This document shows, in pieces, positions 42,338 through 50,576 of a DNA stretch of 50,576 nt. The stretch is taken from NCBI GenBank assembly GCA_002490775.1, contig DKUR01000045.1:1-50576 (forward strand). Reading direction: 5' to 3'. The position numbers and the translations under genes are program-made. The notes under the pieces are model-generated. The model had not been told where the DNA came from and did not search any database. It saw nothing but the letters and a program-made list of their open reading frames with translations. The DNA comes from Lachnospiraceae bacterium UBA7199. GTDB lineage: Bacteria > Bacillota > Clostridia > Lachnospirales > Lachnospiraceae. The stretch's first letter is position 1. Every line of letters begins with the position of its first letter.

Positions 42338-43222
42338 ATGGCTTTTTGTATTATTACGGATTCAGCATCCGATGTACCTGAAAGTGTAATTAAAGAGTAT
42401 AATCTTCATGTAATCCCAACCCCTGTCACCATAGAAGGGACGGATTATTTTGATGGAGATACGATTTTTCCAGATCAGTTTTATGAAATTCAGGCATCTG
42501 GAAAGGAGATAAAGACTTATCATGTAAGTCAGTTTATGTTTGAGGAACATTTTCGTCCTTTTGCGGAAAAGGCAGACGAAGTTTTGTATATGTGCTTTTC
42601 TACAGGAATTGCAGGAACTTTTAATGCAGCAACTCTAGCCTATGAAGAGATTCTTGAACAATATCCTGAATTTAAACTTACTATTATTGATACAAAATGT
42701 GCGTCCGTAGGTTATGGTCTGGTGGTGGAAAGGCTGCTGCGCATGCAGAAAAACGGAGCACCGAAAGAGCTTATTATTGAAGCAGCGCGCTTTTTCTGTG
42801 AGCATATGGAACATGCAGTCACTGTTATGGAACTGGATTACCTGTTTAAAGGTGGGCGCCTTAGCCGGACTTCTTTCTTAGCCGGTACTGTTCTGGACAT
42901 TAAGCCTATTATTATCGTGGACGAAAATGGTTCTCTGAAGGCAGTAGAGAAGGTTCGTGGATGGAAAAAGGCACAAAAAAGAATTCTTGACATGGTGGGT
43001 GAAAAGGGAGCTAATTTAGAAAATCAGGTGGTAGGCGTCTGCTATGGAATGGATAAAGAGGCTTACGACTATATCAAGCAGCAGTTGGTAGAAAGATATC
43101 ATGTAAAGGGGCTTTTGGAAGGAAGAGTGGGATGTGCCATTGGTGCACATACAGGTCCCGGAATTCTTGGGATTGTTTTCCTGAATGAGACAAATGAAAA
43201 ATATGATGAGTATTTGAAATAG
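42338..43222 (+). CDS. DegV-family fatty-acid-binding protein
   Basis: Two-domain DegV protein of 294 residues. It starts ITDSASDVPESVIKEYNLHVIP and has the fatty-acid site region SQFMFEEHF / CFSTGIAGTFNAA, then LDYLFKGGRLSRTSFLAGTVLDIKPII and GAHTGPGILGIVF. Members bind long-chain fatty acids, in some organisms as FakB for the FakAB fatty-acid kinase. No fakA is nearby. AAGGAGAG precedes the ATG. The SufC-like gene follows 11 bases later. Confidence 0.9.
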   Translation: MAFCIITDSASDVPESVIKEYNLHVIPTPVTIEGTDYFDGDTIFPDQFYEIQASGKEIKTYHVSQFMFEEHFRPFAEKADEVLYMCFSTGIAGTFNAATLAYEEILEQYPEFKLTIIDTKCASVGYGLVVERLLRMQKNGAPKELIIEAARFFCEHMEHAVTVMELDYLFKGGRLSRTSFLAGTVLDIKPIIIVDENGSLKAVEKVRGWKKAQKRILDMVGEKGANLENQVVGVCYGMDKEAYDYIKQQLVERYHVKGLLEGRVGCAIGAHTGPGILGIVFLNETNEKYDEYLK

Positions 43223-43233
43223 AGGAATTAATT

Positions 43234-43965
43234 ATGCTTGAAGTTAAAAATTTGATATTTCATCCGCTTGAAAATGGAATAGAAAAAAGTATCATAGAAG
43301 ATGTAAGCTTTACGGTGGAAGATGGGGAAATGCTGGTGATTACAGGCCCTAACGGAGGAGGAAAGTCCACTCTTGCCAAGCTGATGATGGGAATTGAAAC
43401 TCCTGACAGCGGCAGTATTATTATGGATGGTGTGGACATCAGTAATTACAGTATTGATGAGAGGGCAAATGCAGGAATTGGTTTCGCTTTTCAGCAGCCC
43501 CCCAGATTTAAGGGAATGACTGTGAAAAGGCTGCTTTCTCTGGCAGCAGGATGTGAATTGCCGGAAAGCAAATGCTGTGACTATTTAAGCGGTGTTGGCC
43601 TATGTGCCAGAGAATATTTGGAGCGTGAGGTGGATAACACATTATCAGGCGGTGAGATGAAGCGGCTGGAAATTGCTACAGTGCTTGCGAAACCTCATAA
43701 AATATGTATTTTTGATGAGCCGGAAGCAGGGATTGATCTTTGGAGCTTTTCCATGTTGGTAAAGCAGTTCGAACAGCTCCATGCAGATAAAAAAGAGAGT
43801 CTGATCCTGATTTCACATCAGGAGAGGATTATACAAATGGCAGATCGGATTATGGTGGTTAAGGATGGAAAGATAGAATCTTTTGGCAAAAAAGAAAAGA
43901 TTCTGCCTAATCTGATAAATGAAGATATTGGCTGTATCTGTATGAATTCATCACATAAAGCATAG
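43234..43965 (+). CDS. SufC-like ABC ATPase of a minimal SUF (SMS-type) system
   Basis: ATPase subunit of an Fe-S cluster scaffold. Walker A is GPNGGGKST near residue 39-47, the signature LSGGEMKRLEIA and Walker B CIFDEPEAGIDL. The 243-residue length matches SufC/SmsC. It is followed after 30 bases by a single SufB/SufD-like gene, with no sufS, sufU or sufD present. This fits the two-gene SMS type that also occurs in archaea and anaerobic bacteria. GAGGAATT precedes the ATG. Confidence 0.85.
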   Translation: MLEVKNLIFHPLENGIEKSIIEDVSFTVEDGEMLVITGPNGGGKSTLAKLMMGIETPDSGSIIMDGVDISNYSIDERANAGIGFAFQQPPRFKGMTVKRLLSLAAGCELPESKCCDYLSGVGLCAREYLEREVDNTLSGGEMKRLEIATVLAKPHKICIFDEPEAGIDLWSFSMLVKQFEQLHADKKESLILISHQERIIQMADRIMVVKDGKIESFGKKEKILPNLINEDIGCICMNSSHKA

Positions 43966-43995
43966 GAAAAACGGGCAAAAGAAAGGAAGAGAAAA

Positions 43996-44922
43996 GTGGC
44001 AGATATTGATGAGATAACAAAATCTGTTTTAGAAAAGATAGATAGTGAAGGATTTCAGCAGGAAGGGGCATATAATTTAAGATATAACGGATATTCTCTG
44101 TGTCATGGAAATACGGAACACATTACGATTAAGCGCAAAGAGGACAGGCAGGGAATTGACGTTTATATCAGTGGTGAGACCAGGGGAGAGCTGGTTCATA
44201 TTCCAGTGGTAGTGACTGTGTCAGGAATGACAGATGAAGTTTATAATGATTTTTATATAGAAGAGGGTGCACAAGTAACCATTATAGCCGGATGCGGCAT
44301 TCATAACAGTGGATGCAATGACAGCAGACATGATGGAATCCATACTTTCCATGTGGGCAGAGGTGCGAATGTCCGGTATGAAGAAAAGCATTATGGTGAA
44401 GGAGAAGGAACCGGGGCAAGAATATTAAATCCAGTGACAAAGATCATCATGGAAGCTCACTCTACTTTTACATTGGATACAGCACAGATCAAAGGAGTAG
44501 ACTCTACGAAGAGAGAAACTGAGGTTGTGATGGGGGAAGGTGCCAAATTATTTGTGGTGGAAAAACTGATGACTCATGATAAGCAAAGTGCGGTATCTAA
44601 TATGGATGTTCATTTGAATGGTTCAGGCAGTTCTGCCCAGATCACCTCAAGGTCTGTTGCCAGAGGAGAATCAACACAGATTTTTCATCCCAAAGCAATT
44701 GGGAATGCACTTTGTCATGCGCATATTCAATGTGATTCTATTATCATGGACCATGCGCAGGTGTGTTCGATTCCTGAAATTGATGCCAAGCATGTAGATG
44801 CTGCTATCATACATGAGGCGGCAATTGGCAGGATCAACAATGAACAATTGATCAAGCTGAATACGTTCGGACTGAATGGAGAAGAAGCGGAAGCTGTGAT
44901 CATTGAGAACTTTTTGAACTGA
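43996..44922 (+). CDS. SufB/SufD-like scaffold subunit (SMS-type)
   Basis: Scaffold of the SufBC-like complex, 308 residues, shorter than SufB (about 470). The beta-helix core includes AGCGIHNSGCNDSRHDGIHTF. The functional C-terminal region reads AQVCSIPEIDAKHVDAAIIHEAAIGRINNEQ (in parts), with a conserved Cys and HEA-type Glu where SufB/SufD place theirs. The start is GTG with AAAGGAAGAG upstream. It works with the ATPase 30 bases upstream. No cysteine desulfurase gene is in the window. Confidence 0.85.
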   Translation: MADIDEITKSVLEKIDSEGFQQEGAYNLRYNGYSLCHGNTEHITIKRKEDRQGIDVYISGETRGELVHIPVVVTVSGMTDEVYNDFYIEEGAQVTIIAGCGIHNSGCNDSRHDGIHTFHVGRGANVRYEEKHYGEGEGTGARILNPVTKIIMEAHSTFTLDTAQIKGVDSTKRETEVVMGEGAKLFVVEKLMTHDKQSAVSNMDVHLNGSGSSAQITSRSVARGESTQIFHPKAIGNALCHAHIQCDSIIMDHAQVCSIPEIDAKHVDAAIIHEAAIGRINNEQLIKLNTFGLNGEEAEAVIIENFLN

Positions 44923-44956
44923 TATCTTTTAAAATAAACGATGGGCGGATAAGATT

Positions 44957-46735
44957 GTGAAAAGTTTGTTGGTATATCTAAAAGATTATAAAAAAGAAAC
45001 GGTACTGGGGCCTCTGTTTAAATTACTGGAGGCCTCTTTTGAACTAATTGTGCCATTGGTAGTGGCAAGCATGATTGATGTGGGAATTGCAAATAATGAT
45101 AGGAGTTACGTGGTTAAAATGTGCCTGGTCATGGCGGCGCTTGGAGTTACCGGACTGGTCAGCTCTGTTACAGCTCAATTTTTTGCCGCAAAAGCAGCAG
45201 TAGGGTTTGCCACAAAGCTTCGTCATGCATTGTTTGAGCATATCCAGAGTCTTTCTTTTTCTAATATGGATCAACAGGGTACTTCTTCCCTGATCACCAG
45301 AATGACCAGTGACATTAATCAGCTTCAATCCGGCGTTAACATGGTGCTGCGCCTTTTTCTGCGGTCGCCCTTTATTGTATTTGGTGCAATGATCATGGCT
45401 TTTACGGTGGATGTAAAGGCAGCGCTTATTTTTGTGGTAGTGATTCCGCTTTTAGCTATTGTTGTGTTTGGGATTCTTCTGATTAGCATTCCACTGTTTG
45501 GAAAAGTGCAGGGACATTTAGACCAGGTGCTTGGCACTACCAGAGAAAATCTAACAGGTATCAGGGTAATCCGGGCATTTGGCAAGGAGAAAGATGAAAT
45601 AGAAAAATTTGACAGGCAGACGGACGTACTTAAGCGGATGCAGGTAATGTCAGCGAAAATATCTTCGCTTATGAATCCGGTTACTTATATTATTATTAAT
45701 GGCGGCTTGATTTGGCTGATCTATACTGGAGCTGTAAGGGTAGAAAGTGGAATTCTTACCCAGGGACAGGTAGTGGCACTGGTAAATTATATGTCTCAGA
45801 TACTGGTTGAGCTGGTGAAGCTGGCAAACCTGATTATAACAGTGACAAAGGCGGCAGCTTGTGGAAGCAGAGTAGCTGACGTATTTCAGATACCAGCAGG
45901 CATGAGCAGGCAGGCGGGTGGTGATACAGGCAGAGAAAAGGGAGTGAATCAGGATATTATTAGGGAAGGAGCGGAAACTTCCGGCCAGATAGGTGAGGTT
46001 TGTTTTGATCATGTTTCCATGCGCTATCATGAAGGTGGAGAGGAAGCTTTAACGGACATTAGTTTTCATGCAGGAAAAGGGGAGACAATCGGCATTATAG
46101 GAGGAACAGGCTCCGGGAAAACTTCTTTGGTACATTTGATTCCACGTTTTTATGATGTAGAGCAGGGAGCGGTAAAAGTAGATGGCAGGGATGTGAGGGA
46201 TTATGAGCTGTCAGAGCTTCGTGATAAGATCGGTATTGTTATGCAGAAGGCGGTTTTATTTAAAGGAACTATTCGCGATAACCTATGCTGGGGCAATGAC
46301 AAGGCAAGTGATGAAGAACTGTGGCAGGCGCTGGAACTTGCTCAGGCAAAGGAATTTGTAATACAAAAGAGTGGAAAGCTGGATGCACCGATAGAACAGG
46401 AAGGAAGAAATCTTTCTGGCGGGCAGAAGCAGAGGCTGGCTATTGCCAGGGCACTGGTGAAAAAGCCGGAAATTCTGATTTTAGATGACAGCGCATCGGC
46501 ATTGGATTATGCTACGGACGCAAAACTTAGGAAAGCATTGAAAGAAATGGAAGGAGATACGACGGTATTTATTGTATCTCAAAGAGCATCTTCTTTGATG
46601 CATGCGGACAAGATTATTGTATTGGATGATGGACTTGTTGTAGGAATAGGAACCCATGAGCAGCTTCTTGGGCGCTGTGAGATTTATCAGGAAATTTACT
46701 ATTCACAATATGAAAAGAAAGCTTGTAATGTGTGA
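44957..46735 (+). CDS. ABC exporter half-transporter, degenerate nucleotide site
   Basis: Type IV exporter of 592 residues: six membrane helices (residues about 15-300) and an NBD. Walker A is GGTGSGKTS, the signature LSGGQKQR and Walker B ILILDDSAS, where the usual catalytic Glu is Asp. This is the degenerate half of a heterodimeric exporter; the partner follows 12 bases later. A linker of about 35 residues (AGGDTGREKG) precedes the NBD. GTG start with a weak ribosome site. The exported substrate is unknown, possibly a drug or peptide. Confidence 0.88.
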   Translation: MKSLLVYLKDYKKETVLGPLFKLLEASFELIVPLVVASMIDVGIANNDRSYVVKMCLVMAALGVTGLVSSVTAQFFAAKAAVGFATKLRHALFEHIQSLSFSNMDQQGTSSLITRMTSDINQLQSGVNMVLRLFLRSPFIVFGAMIMAFTVDVKAALIFVVVIPLLAIVVFGILLISIPLFGKVQGHLDQVLGTTRENLTGIRVIRAFGKEKDEIEKFDRQTDVLKRMQVMSAKISSLMNPVTYIIINGGLIWLIYTGAVRVESGILTQGQVVALVNYMSQILVELVKLANLIITVTKAAACGSRVADVFQIPAGMSRQAGGDTGREKGVNQDIIREGAETSGQIGEVCFDHVSMRYHEGGEEALTDISFHAGKGETIGIIGGTGSGKTSLVHLIPRFYDVEQGAVKVDGRDVRDYELSELRDKIGIVMQKAVLFKGTIRDNLCWGNDKASDEELWQALELAQAKEFVIQKSGKLDAPIEQEGRNLSGGQKQRLAIARALVKKPEILILDDSASALDYATDAKLRKALKEMEGDTTVFIVSQRASSLMHADKIIVLDDGLVVGIGTHEQLLGRCEIYQEIYYSQYEKKACNV

Positions 46736-46747
46736 GAGGGATGAGAT

Positions 46748-48508
46748 ATGGGGAAGAAATTTGACAGCAGACAAAAGGAAACCTTAATCAAAGTTCTGAA
46801 ATATATTAAACCATATGGCGGCCTTATGGCTGTAACGATTGTAATGGCAATAGTCAGTGTTGCTTTTACCTTATACCTTCCTGTGCTTACAGGCAAGGCG
46901 GTGGATTTGTTAAAGCAGGCAGGGAAAGGCGGATTTTGGGAGGCTTTGTATCAGTTATTTGGTAAAATGGCAGTCATCATTTTATTAACGTCCCTGGCCC
47001 AGTGGATCATGAGTATTTGCAATAATAAGATTGTGTATAATATTATACAGGATATCCGGAAAAAGGCGTTCAGAAGACTGGAAATTCTACCTTTAAAGTA
47101 CGTGGATGCTCATTCTCATGGTGATATTGTCAGCCGGGTGGTTGCAGATGTGGATCAGTTTGCAGACGGGCTTTTGATTGGTTTCACTCAGTTGTTTACA
47201 GGCATCATTACAATTCTTGGAACCTTGGGATTTATGTTGTCTGTTAATGTAGGAATTACCATCGTAGTTGTGGTAATCACGCCGGTGTCTTTGCTGGTAG
47301 CCAGTTTTATTGCAAAAAAGACGTTCAATATGTTCAGACTTCAGGCCCAGACCAGAGGGGAGCAGACGGATCTTGTTAATGAGATGGTGGGAAATCAGAA
47401 AGTAGTGCAGGCATTTGGCAGGGAGGAGAAGACCTTAAAGCGATTTGATGAGATTAACAAAAGACTGGAAAAATGTTCTCTTCGTGCAATCTTTTTTTCA
47501 TCTCTTACGAATCCATGTACCAGATTTGTAAACAGCCTTGTATATACAGGTGTCGGCCTTACCGGTGCGTTTGCTGTAATAAGAGGCGGCCTTACCGTAG
47601 GACAGCTTACCTGTTTTCTTTCCTATGCCAATCAGTATACCAAGCCATTTAATGAGATTTCAGGTGTAATAACAGAGCTTCAAAATGCCTTGGCCTGTGC
47701 GGCCAGAATTTTTGAACTAATTGAGGAAAAGCCTCAGATACCAGATAAGGACGATGCAGTAGTACTTGAAAATGTGCAGGGAAAGGTAGACCTTAAGCAT
47801 GTAGCTTTTTCCTATACTTCTGATAGAAAGCTGATAGAAAATTTAAATTTGCACGTAAATCCAGGGCAGAGGATAGCGATTGTGGGGCCAACTGGATGCG
47901 GAAAGACGACGATCATCAATTTGTTAATGCGGTTTTATGATGTAGATGAAGGAAGCATTCAAGTTGAAGGCGAGGATATTCGTAATATTACCAGAAAATC
48001 TCTGCGGGCTTCTTATGGGATGGTTCTTCAGGATACATGGCTGAAAAAGGGAACTATACGGGAAAATATTACCTTTGGAAAGCCGGAGGCTGCGGAAGAA
48101 GAAATTGTTGCAGCGGCTAAGAAATCTCATGCCCACAGCTTTATCAGGCGTCTGCCTGATGGATATGATACGGTAATTGGTGAGGATGGAGGAAGCCTTT
48201 CACAAGGGCAAAAGCAGCTTCTTTGTATTACAAGGGTAATGCTTTCACTGCCATCTATGCTGATACTGGATGAGGCAACCTCATCCATTGATACAAGAAC
48301 CGAGATCAGAATTCAAAAAGCATTTGCGGCAATGATGGAGGGAAGAACCAGTTTTATCGTAGCCCACCGCTTGTCTACTATACAGAATGCAGACGTAATT
48401 CTGGTGATGAAAGATGGACATATTATAGAACAGGGAAATCATGATGAGCTTCTTGCGAGGCAGGGATTTTATGCAGAGTTGTATAACAGCCAGTTTGCGT
48501 TGGCGTAA
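46748..48508 (+). CDS. ABC exporter half-transporter, catalytic partner
   Basis: Second subunit, 586 residues: six membrane helices and an NBD with Walker A GPTGCGKTT, signature LSQGQKQ and Walker B MLILDEATSS, with the catalytic Glu present. The pair resembles TM287/288 and BmrCD-type exporters, in which one site is degenerate. GAGAGGGATGAG precedes the ATG. Co-translation with the upstream half is likely (12-base gap). Confidence 0.9.
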   Translation: MGKKFDSRQKETLIKVLKYIKPYGGLMAVTIVMAIVSVAFTLYLPVLTGKAVDLLKQAGKGGFWEALYQLFGKMAVIILLTSLAQWIMSICNNKIVYNIIQDIRKKAFRRLEILPLKYVDAHSHGDIVSRVVADVDQFADGLLIGFTQLFTGIITILGTLGFMLSVNVGITIVVVVITPVSLLVASFIAKKTFNMFRLQAQTRGEQTDLVNEMVGNQKVVQAFGREEKTLKRFDEINKRLEKCSLRAIFFSSLTNPCTRFVNSLVYTGVGLTGAFAVIRGGLTVGQLTCFLSYANQYTKPFNEISGVITELQNALACAARIFELIEEKPQIPDKDDAVVLENVQGKVDLKHVAFSYTSDRKLIENLNLHVNPGQRIAIVGPTGCGKTTIINLLMRFYDVDEGSIQVEGEDIRNITRKSLRASYGMVLQDTWLKKGTIRENITFGKPEAAEEEIVAAAKKSHAHSFIRRLPDGYDTVIGEDGGSLSQGQKQLLCITRVMLSLPSMLILDEATSSIDTRTEIRIQKAFAAMMEGRTSFIVAHRLSTIQNADVILVMKDGHIIEQGNHDELLARQGFYAELYNSQFALA

Positions 48509-48531
48509 AGTGAGTCTGGCAACCGAACTGC

Positions 48532-48567
48532 TTAATTCAATTGGATTGTTAATTTTTATTGAATTAA
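48532..48567. other. AT-rich 10-bp inverted repeat after the ABC exporter
   Basis: TTAATTCAAT (48532-48541) pairs perfectly with ATTGAATTAA (48558-48567) around a 16-base loop. There is no T-run directly after, so it is at best a weak terminator. Confidence 0.4.
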
Positions 48568-48668
48568 TATTATTGGGGGCCAGATGAAGAAGAGCACTGA
48601 TGAGTCCTTTTAGAACATAATTATTATTTTGTGCAATTTTATTTTTCTTTTGTAAATATTGCCTATGA

Positions 48669-48709
48669 TGTCAAATATAATTGACAAAAAGCAATATATA
48701 ATATATATT
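48669..48709 (+). promoter_or_regulatory. Promoter and candidate operator of the XRE gene
   Basis: TTGACA (48681-48686), 17 bases, TATATT (48704-48709). The -35 is the right arm of the inverted repeat TGTCAA-N6-TTGACA (48669-48686), a plausible site for autorepression by the XRE protein. Confidence 0.6.
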
Positions 48710-48781
48710 ATAGATGGGCAGTGGGTGACAGAAATATAAAAGTATTAAATAATAAACCTAAATTAGAGAAAGGAGAATTGT

Positions 48782-48985
48782 TTGAAAAATAAGAAAATGA
48801 AAATAGCCAGAATTGAAAAGGATTTGTCTCAAGAACAACTGGCAGAACTGGTAGGGGCCACTAGGCAGACAATTGGCATGATAGAGTCAGGAAAGTTTAA
48901 TCCTTCCTTACAGCTTTGTCTTTCTATATGCAGAGCATTAGGGAAAACGTTGGATGAATTATTTTGGGAAGAAGGTGAGGCTTAA
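48782..48985 (+). CDS. Small XRE/Cro-family HTH regulator
   Basis: Single-domain regulator of 67 residues. The helix-turn-helix reads LSQEQLAELVGATRQTIGMI near residues 15-34, followed by LCLSICRALGKTLDELFW. TTG start with AAAGGAG upstream. Such small proteins often control a membrane-protein neighbour. Here the following gene starts one base past the stop region (ATG at 48987), so the two are surely co-expressed. Confidence 0.87.
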   Translation: MKNKKMKIARIEKDLSQEQLAELVGATRQTIGMIESGKFNPSLQLCLSICRALGKTLDELFWEEGEA

Positions 48986-48986
48986 A

Positions 48987-49508
48987 ATGAGCAAATTTAA
49001 AAGATTGTTTGAGGAAAAGGTAGATGAAAGACAGAGAATGGATCTGCTAAGTATAGAACATTATGGCTTCTGGCTGATGTTCTGGCTGCTTACAGCGGAA
49101 ATGATCATTCAGGGAATTATTTTAGATGGAGGAGATAAGATTCTAGGTGAAGGAATTGTCTTTATGATCGTAGCAGTATTTGTATCAATTGGATGGGCAT
49201 GGAAAGGTGTTTGGAGTTATCAGTCAAGGAAAGTGCCGGGGGTGAAATCTTATTTGGCATATAGCTTTTTGGCAGCAATCATAGCTGGTATTTTAAGAAT
49301 ATTAGGTGATGTAAGGGATAACTCGGAAAATATAGAGATGATTTTGAATAATGCAGTTATAACAGCAATCTACACTTTTGGTATAACATTTATTTTCTTT
49401 TTAATCGGAGGGGGAATTGCTAAAATAAGAGAAAAGAAGTTAGCCTTAAAAGAGACAGAGGATGTAGAAAATGATGAGGATGAAGAAGATGAAACAATGG
49501 ACAGATGA
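48987..49508 (+). CDS. Four-helix membrane protein of unknown function
   Basis: A 173-residue protein with a charged start (MSKFKRLFEEKVDERQRMD) and four hydrophobic segments, near residues 22-42, 50-72, 88-105 and 115-140. It ends in a highly acidic tail (EDVENDEDEEDETMDR). The DERQ motif before the first helix is common in small Bacillota membrane proteins paired with XRE regulators. I suspect a DUF6773-like family but cannot confirm it. It overlaps the next gene by 38 bases. Confidence 0.7.
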   Translation: MSKFKRLFEEKVDERQRMDLLSIEHYGFWLMFWLLTAEMIIQGIILDGGDKILGEGIVFMIVAVFVSIGWAWKGVWSYQSRKVPGVKSYLAYSFLAAIIAGILRILGDVRDNSENIEMILNNAVITAIYTFGITFIFFLIGGGIAKIREKKLALKETEDVENDEDEEDETMDR

Positions 49509-50481
49509 TGAAAAAAAGCAGTTAAAAATTTTTTTGTTTGTAAATTTTGGCATGACGATTATTATGGGATTTTTGATGGGGTTCAGCAGCCGGAAAGGAA
49601 ATGATGTTACTATATTTGCATCAGCACAGATGATGTATCCTGCCGCAGCAGTCATACTTGCACGGATGCTAACAGCCGGAAAAGACAAAAAGATGCCTAA
49701 AAAATTTTTTGTAACTTATCTGATAACAGCGGGGCTTGCTTTGCTGCTTACAATAAGTAGTGTATTTTTCTCTTCGGAGATGTGCTTTTGGGCTGAAAAC
49801 TATGTGCTTATGTTAGGAAGTATTTTAGCCTGGATTATGCTGCTTTGGGAAAAGAAGGAAGTAAGAGATGACTTTGGTCTTCGATTTGGGGGACATAATG
49901 TGAAGCAGTCTTTTCTGATGATGTTTTTATTTTTAGTATTATATATACTACGTTTAGTTTTAGCAAGCATTCCGGATGGACTTGGCGAGTTAAAGGCAGT
50001 GTTTATTGCACCTGAGACATGGATTACAGTGGTGGTTTTAGTTATTAATTTTTATTTATCATTTATTGCATTTTTTGGAGAAGAGTATGGATGGAGGTTT
50101 TTCCTGCAGCCTATGCTCCAAAGTCGTTTTGGGTTAAAGGGCGGCGTAATTTTACTTGGTGTAATCTGGGGGCTGTGGCATTTGCCGCTTAATGTATTTT
50201 TCTATAGCCCAGATACATGGATTTACAGTATTTTGCTGCATCAGATTACCTGTATTAGTTTTTCAGTCTTCTTTGGCTATGCTTATGGTAAAACCGGTAA
50301 TCTATGGGTTCCTATTGTGATTCATTACATAAACAATAATATGGCAGTAGTGTTGACTCAAAGTGCAGATTTGGGGAATCAGGTGTATAGATGGCAGGAT
50401 ATTTTGACAGCGTTGGTCATCAATGGTATTGTGTTTATGCCATTTTTGTTTACGAAGGTATATAATGGAGATAAAGCGTAA
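49471..50481 (+). CDS. CPBP-family (CAAX-like) intramembrane metalloprotease
   Basis: Polytopic membrane protein of 336 residues with about eight hydrophobic segments. The abi/CPBP motifs are present: EEYGWRFF near residue 207 (EExxxR), WGLWHLPLN with His near 238, and VIHYINNN near 284. Such proteins cleave membrane substrates or give bacteriocin self-immunity. The start is uncertain: ATGs at 49471, 49474, 49480 and 49489 are all in frame, and all lie inside the previous gene's end. The ATG at 49489 has GAGG upstream. Confidence 0.85.
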   Translation: MMRMKKMKQWTDDEKKQLKIFLFVNFGMTIIMGFLMGFSSRKGNDVTIFASAQMMYPAAAVILARMLTAGKDKKMPKKFFVTYLITAGLALLLTISSVFFSSEMCFWAENYVLMLGSILAWIMLLWEKKEVRDDFGLRFGGHNVKQSFLMMFLFLVLYILRLVLASIPDGLGELKAVFIAPETWITVVVLVINFYLSFIAFFGEEYGWRFFLQPMLQSRFGLKGGVILLGVIWGLWHLPLNVFFYSPDTWIYSILLHQITCISFSVFFGYAYGKTGNLWVPIVIHYINNNMAVVLTQSADLGNQVYRWQDILTALVINGIVFMPFLFTKVYNGDKA

Positions 50482-50511
50482 TCCGGTGTAACCATTAAAA
50501 ATCAGGTAATA

Positions 50512-50550
50512 AAATGGGGAAGCCTGAAAAATCAAGGCTTCCCTTTAAAA
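50512..50550. terminator. Terminator after the CPBP gene
   Basis: GGGAAGCCT (50517-50525) pairs with AGGCTTCCC (50535-50543), followed by TTT, with A/T-rich flanks. Confidence 0.75.
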
Positions 50551-50576
50551 ATATAAAGCGGGTGATGGGAATCGAA

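Noticed and set aside
1..50576. tRNA or rRNA genes
   Set aside because: I looked for T-loop (GGTTCGAATCC-like) and rRNA-like stretches and saw none; a tRNAscan-type search was not possible here.

Overview
The window is a gene-dense, AT-rich chromosomal segment. It most resembles a spore-forming anaerobic Clostridia of the family Lachnospiraceae. The reasons are the block hup-rqcP-yabP-yabQ-divIC-spoIIE-tilS-hpt-ftsH (a Bacillota synteny group), a CotS-type spore coat protein, an eukaryote/archaeal-type prolyl-tRNA synthetase, a reverse rubrerythrin with rubredoxin, and many chemotaxis and glycoside-hydrolase genes. I could not assign a genus. I saw no rRNA, tRNA, CRISPR array, insertion sequence or prophage, and the largest intergenic gaps are under 300 bases.

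Layout. 1-4.7 kb: an esterase, a D-2-hydroxyacid dehydrogenase and a pair for S-adenosylhomocysteine handling (MTA/SAH deaminase and adenosylhomocysteinase). 4.8-7.3 kb: a chemotaxis receptor and a phosphoribosyltransferase-like protein that lacks the usual PRPP-loop acids. 7.35-8.6 kb, minus strand: a peroxide-stress operon perR - reverse rubrerythrin - rubredoxin. The 57-residue rubredoxin is easy to miss. 8.7-12.8 kb: a two-component system, an RluA-type pseudouridine synthase and an AI-2E-family permease. 12.9-21.3 kb: an O-antigen-ligase-like membrane protein, a second chemotaxis receptor, proS, a CCA-adding enzyme, a CotS-like protein and a PEGA-domain lipoprotein. 21.4-28.7 kb: the conserved hup-to-ftsH block, with a shortened SpoIIE that has no membrane domain. 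28.9-38.2 kb: carbohydrate use, with a neopullulanase-like GH13 enzyme, then a TetR regulator, GH2 beta-galactosidase, GPH symporter and GH36 alpha-galactosidase that look like one galactoside operon. 38.4-41.6 kb: an SDR oxidoreductase, then a ZTP riboswitch controlling a split PurH activity (archaeal-type PurO plus a stand-alone AICAR formyltransferase). 41.7-48.5 kb: a Cu/Zn SOD-like protein (minus), a DegV protein, a minimal SufC/SufB-like (SMS-type) Fe-S pair and a heterodimeric ABC exporter. 48.7-50.5 kb: a small XRE regulator, a membrane protein and a CPBP-family protease-like protein.

The most unusual non-coding signals are these. A 38-39-base hairpin repeat is present as tandem pairs at two distant intergenic sites, and its arms show compensatory base changes. 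The spoIIE promoter has a 21-base spacer, a perfect operator-like palindrome and a hairpin at the predicted 5' end of the mRNA. tilS has a consensus promoter placed so that the transcript should be leaderless. A terminator-like hairpin lies across the start of the AI-2E permease gene. A near-perfect inverted repeat of about 17 bp covers the stop codon of the alpha-galactosidase gene. Inverted repeats before the TetR gene probably mark its operators. All of this comes from reading the sequence; no database search or structure prediction was run.
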